The notes under the pieces: model-generated | Told to the model about the DNA's origin: nothing | Databases searched by the model: none | Seen by the model: only the letters and a program-made list of their open reading frames with translations | Part shown: positions 12,596-12,998 of the stretch, piece after piece | Position numbering within the stretch: the stretch's first letter is position 1 | Layout of the letters: the number at the start of each line of letters is the position of its first letter | Position numbers and translations under genes: made by a program | Assembly: GCA_003118195.1 (NCBI GenBank) | Contig: BEXV01002078.1 | Span: forward strand, 4,125-17,122 | Direction: 5' to 3' | DNA length: 12,998 bases | Source of the DNA: Hemicentrotus pulcherrimus | Taxonomy: Eukaryota > Echinodermata > Echinoidea > Camarodonta > Strongylocentrotidae

Positions 12596-12998
12596 GAAAG
12601 TGTGAGGTTAGGTGAGAGAGTGAGGTTAGGGTAAGAGGGTGATGTGTGGGGTTAGGTTGAGGGGGTGATGTGTGGGGTTAGGGTGGGAGGGTGATGTATG
12701 GGGTTAGGTTGAGAGGGTGATGTGTGGGGTTAGGGTGAGAGGGTGAGGTGTGGGTTTAGGGTGAGAGTGTAGGGTTAGGGTGAGAGGGTGATGTGTGGGC
12801 TTAGGGTGAGAGGGTGATGTATGGGGTTAGGTTGAGGGGTGATGTGTGGGGTTAGGGTGGGAGGGTGATGTGTGGGGTAAGGGTGAGAGGGTGATGTGTG
12901 GGGTTAGGGTGAGAGGGTGATGTGTGGGGTTAGGGTAAGAGGGTGATGTGTGGGGTTAGTTCGAGAGGGTGATGTGTGGGGTTAGGGTGAGAGGGTGA
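12596..12998 (+). repeat. 26-bp minisatellite containing TTAGGG (continues past window)
   Basis: The unit GAGGGTGATGTGTGGGGTTA plus GGGTGA repeats about fifteen times. GATG positions at 12641, 12667, 12693 and 12719 and later at 12867, 12893, 12919, 12945 and 12971 are exactly 26 apart. One unit near 12760-12789 is shortened by seven bases and another near 12841 by one. Variants are TATG for TGTG, GTTGAG for GGTGAG, and GGGAGGG. The first units (12596-12640) are irregular and are preceded by a GGGA-rich run at 12568-12590 just after the splice donor. Confidence 0.95.

Noticed and set aside
12390..12596. Independent short gene starting at 12390
   Set aside because: This is the last visible NALCN exon read through its donor into the intron; the start would be TTG and the frame matches the channel tail.

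Overview
The window is animal nuclear DNA: ten short exons with canonical AG/GT borders, long AT-rich introns, and many small inverted-repeat elements. The exons lie on the + strand and join without a frame break or stop into 473 codons of one protein. I recognise it as the sodium leak channel NALCN, covering the second half of domain IV (from S2) and most of the cytoplasmic C-terminal domain. The gene is cut at both ends: domain IV S1 and everything before it lie upstream, and the final exon or exons lie downstream. The level of divergence from what I remember of vertebrate NALCN, together with the repeat types, suggests a marine invertebrate deuterostome, possibly an echinoderm. The organism call is inference.

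Layout: 1-1186 is intron with GAT-rich microsatellites. Exon 1187-1378 carries S2 and S3. Exon 1952-2020 carries the S3-S4 loop and S4. Exon 2859-3007 carries the S4-S5 linker and S5. Exon 3689-3782 carries the pore helix and the selectivity-filter glutamate. Exon 5155-5287 carries the post-pore turret and S6. Exons 6175-6290, 9361-9518 and 10663-10813 encode the conserved C-terminal domain. Exons 11797-11982 and 12381-12552 encode the divergent Ser/Pro-rich tail. From 12596 to the window end there is a 26-bp minisatellite containing TTAGGG.

The intron content is the less ordinary part. Intron 2021-2858 holds two degenerate sequences (2315-2386 and 2409-2497) that resemble the next real exon (2859-3007), each placed directly after an AG; they look like decayed tandem copies of the S4-S5 exon. 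The 3' end of exon 9361-9518, with its splice donor, is duplicated 131 bp downstream, giving an identical decoy donor. At least six non-autonomous inverted-repeat elements (MITE-like) sit in the introns: two related copies at 2046-2305 and 11439-11751, two CAGGG-ended elements at 2650-2785 and 8178-8339, a TTAA-flanked one at 4519-5047, and a hairpin cluster at 9541-9843.

No RNA gene, promoter, CRISPR array, bacterial-type feature or second protein-coding gene could be supported. The remaining open reading frames are short, unspliced, low-complexity or inside repeats.
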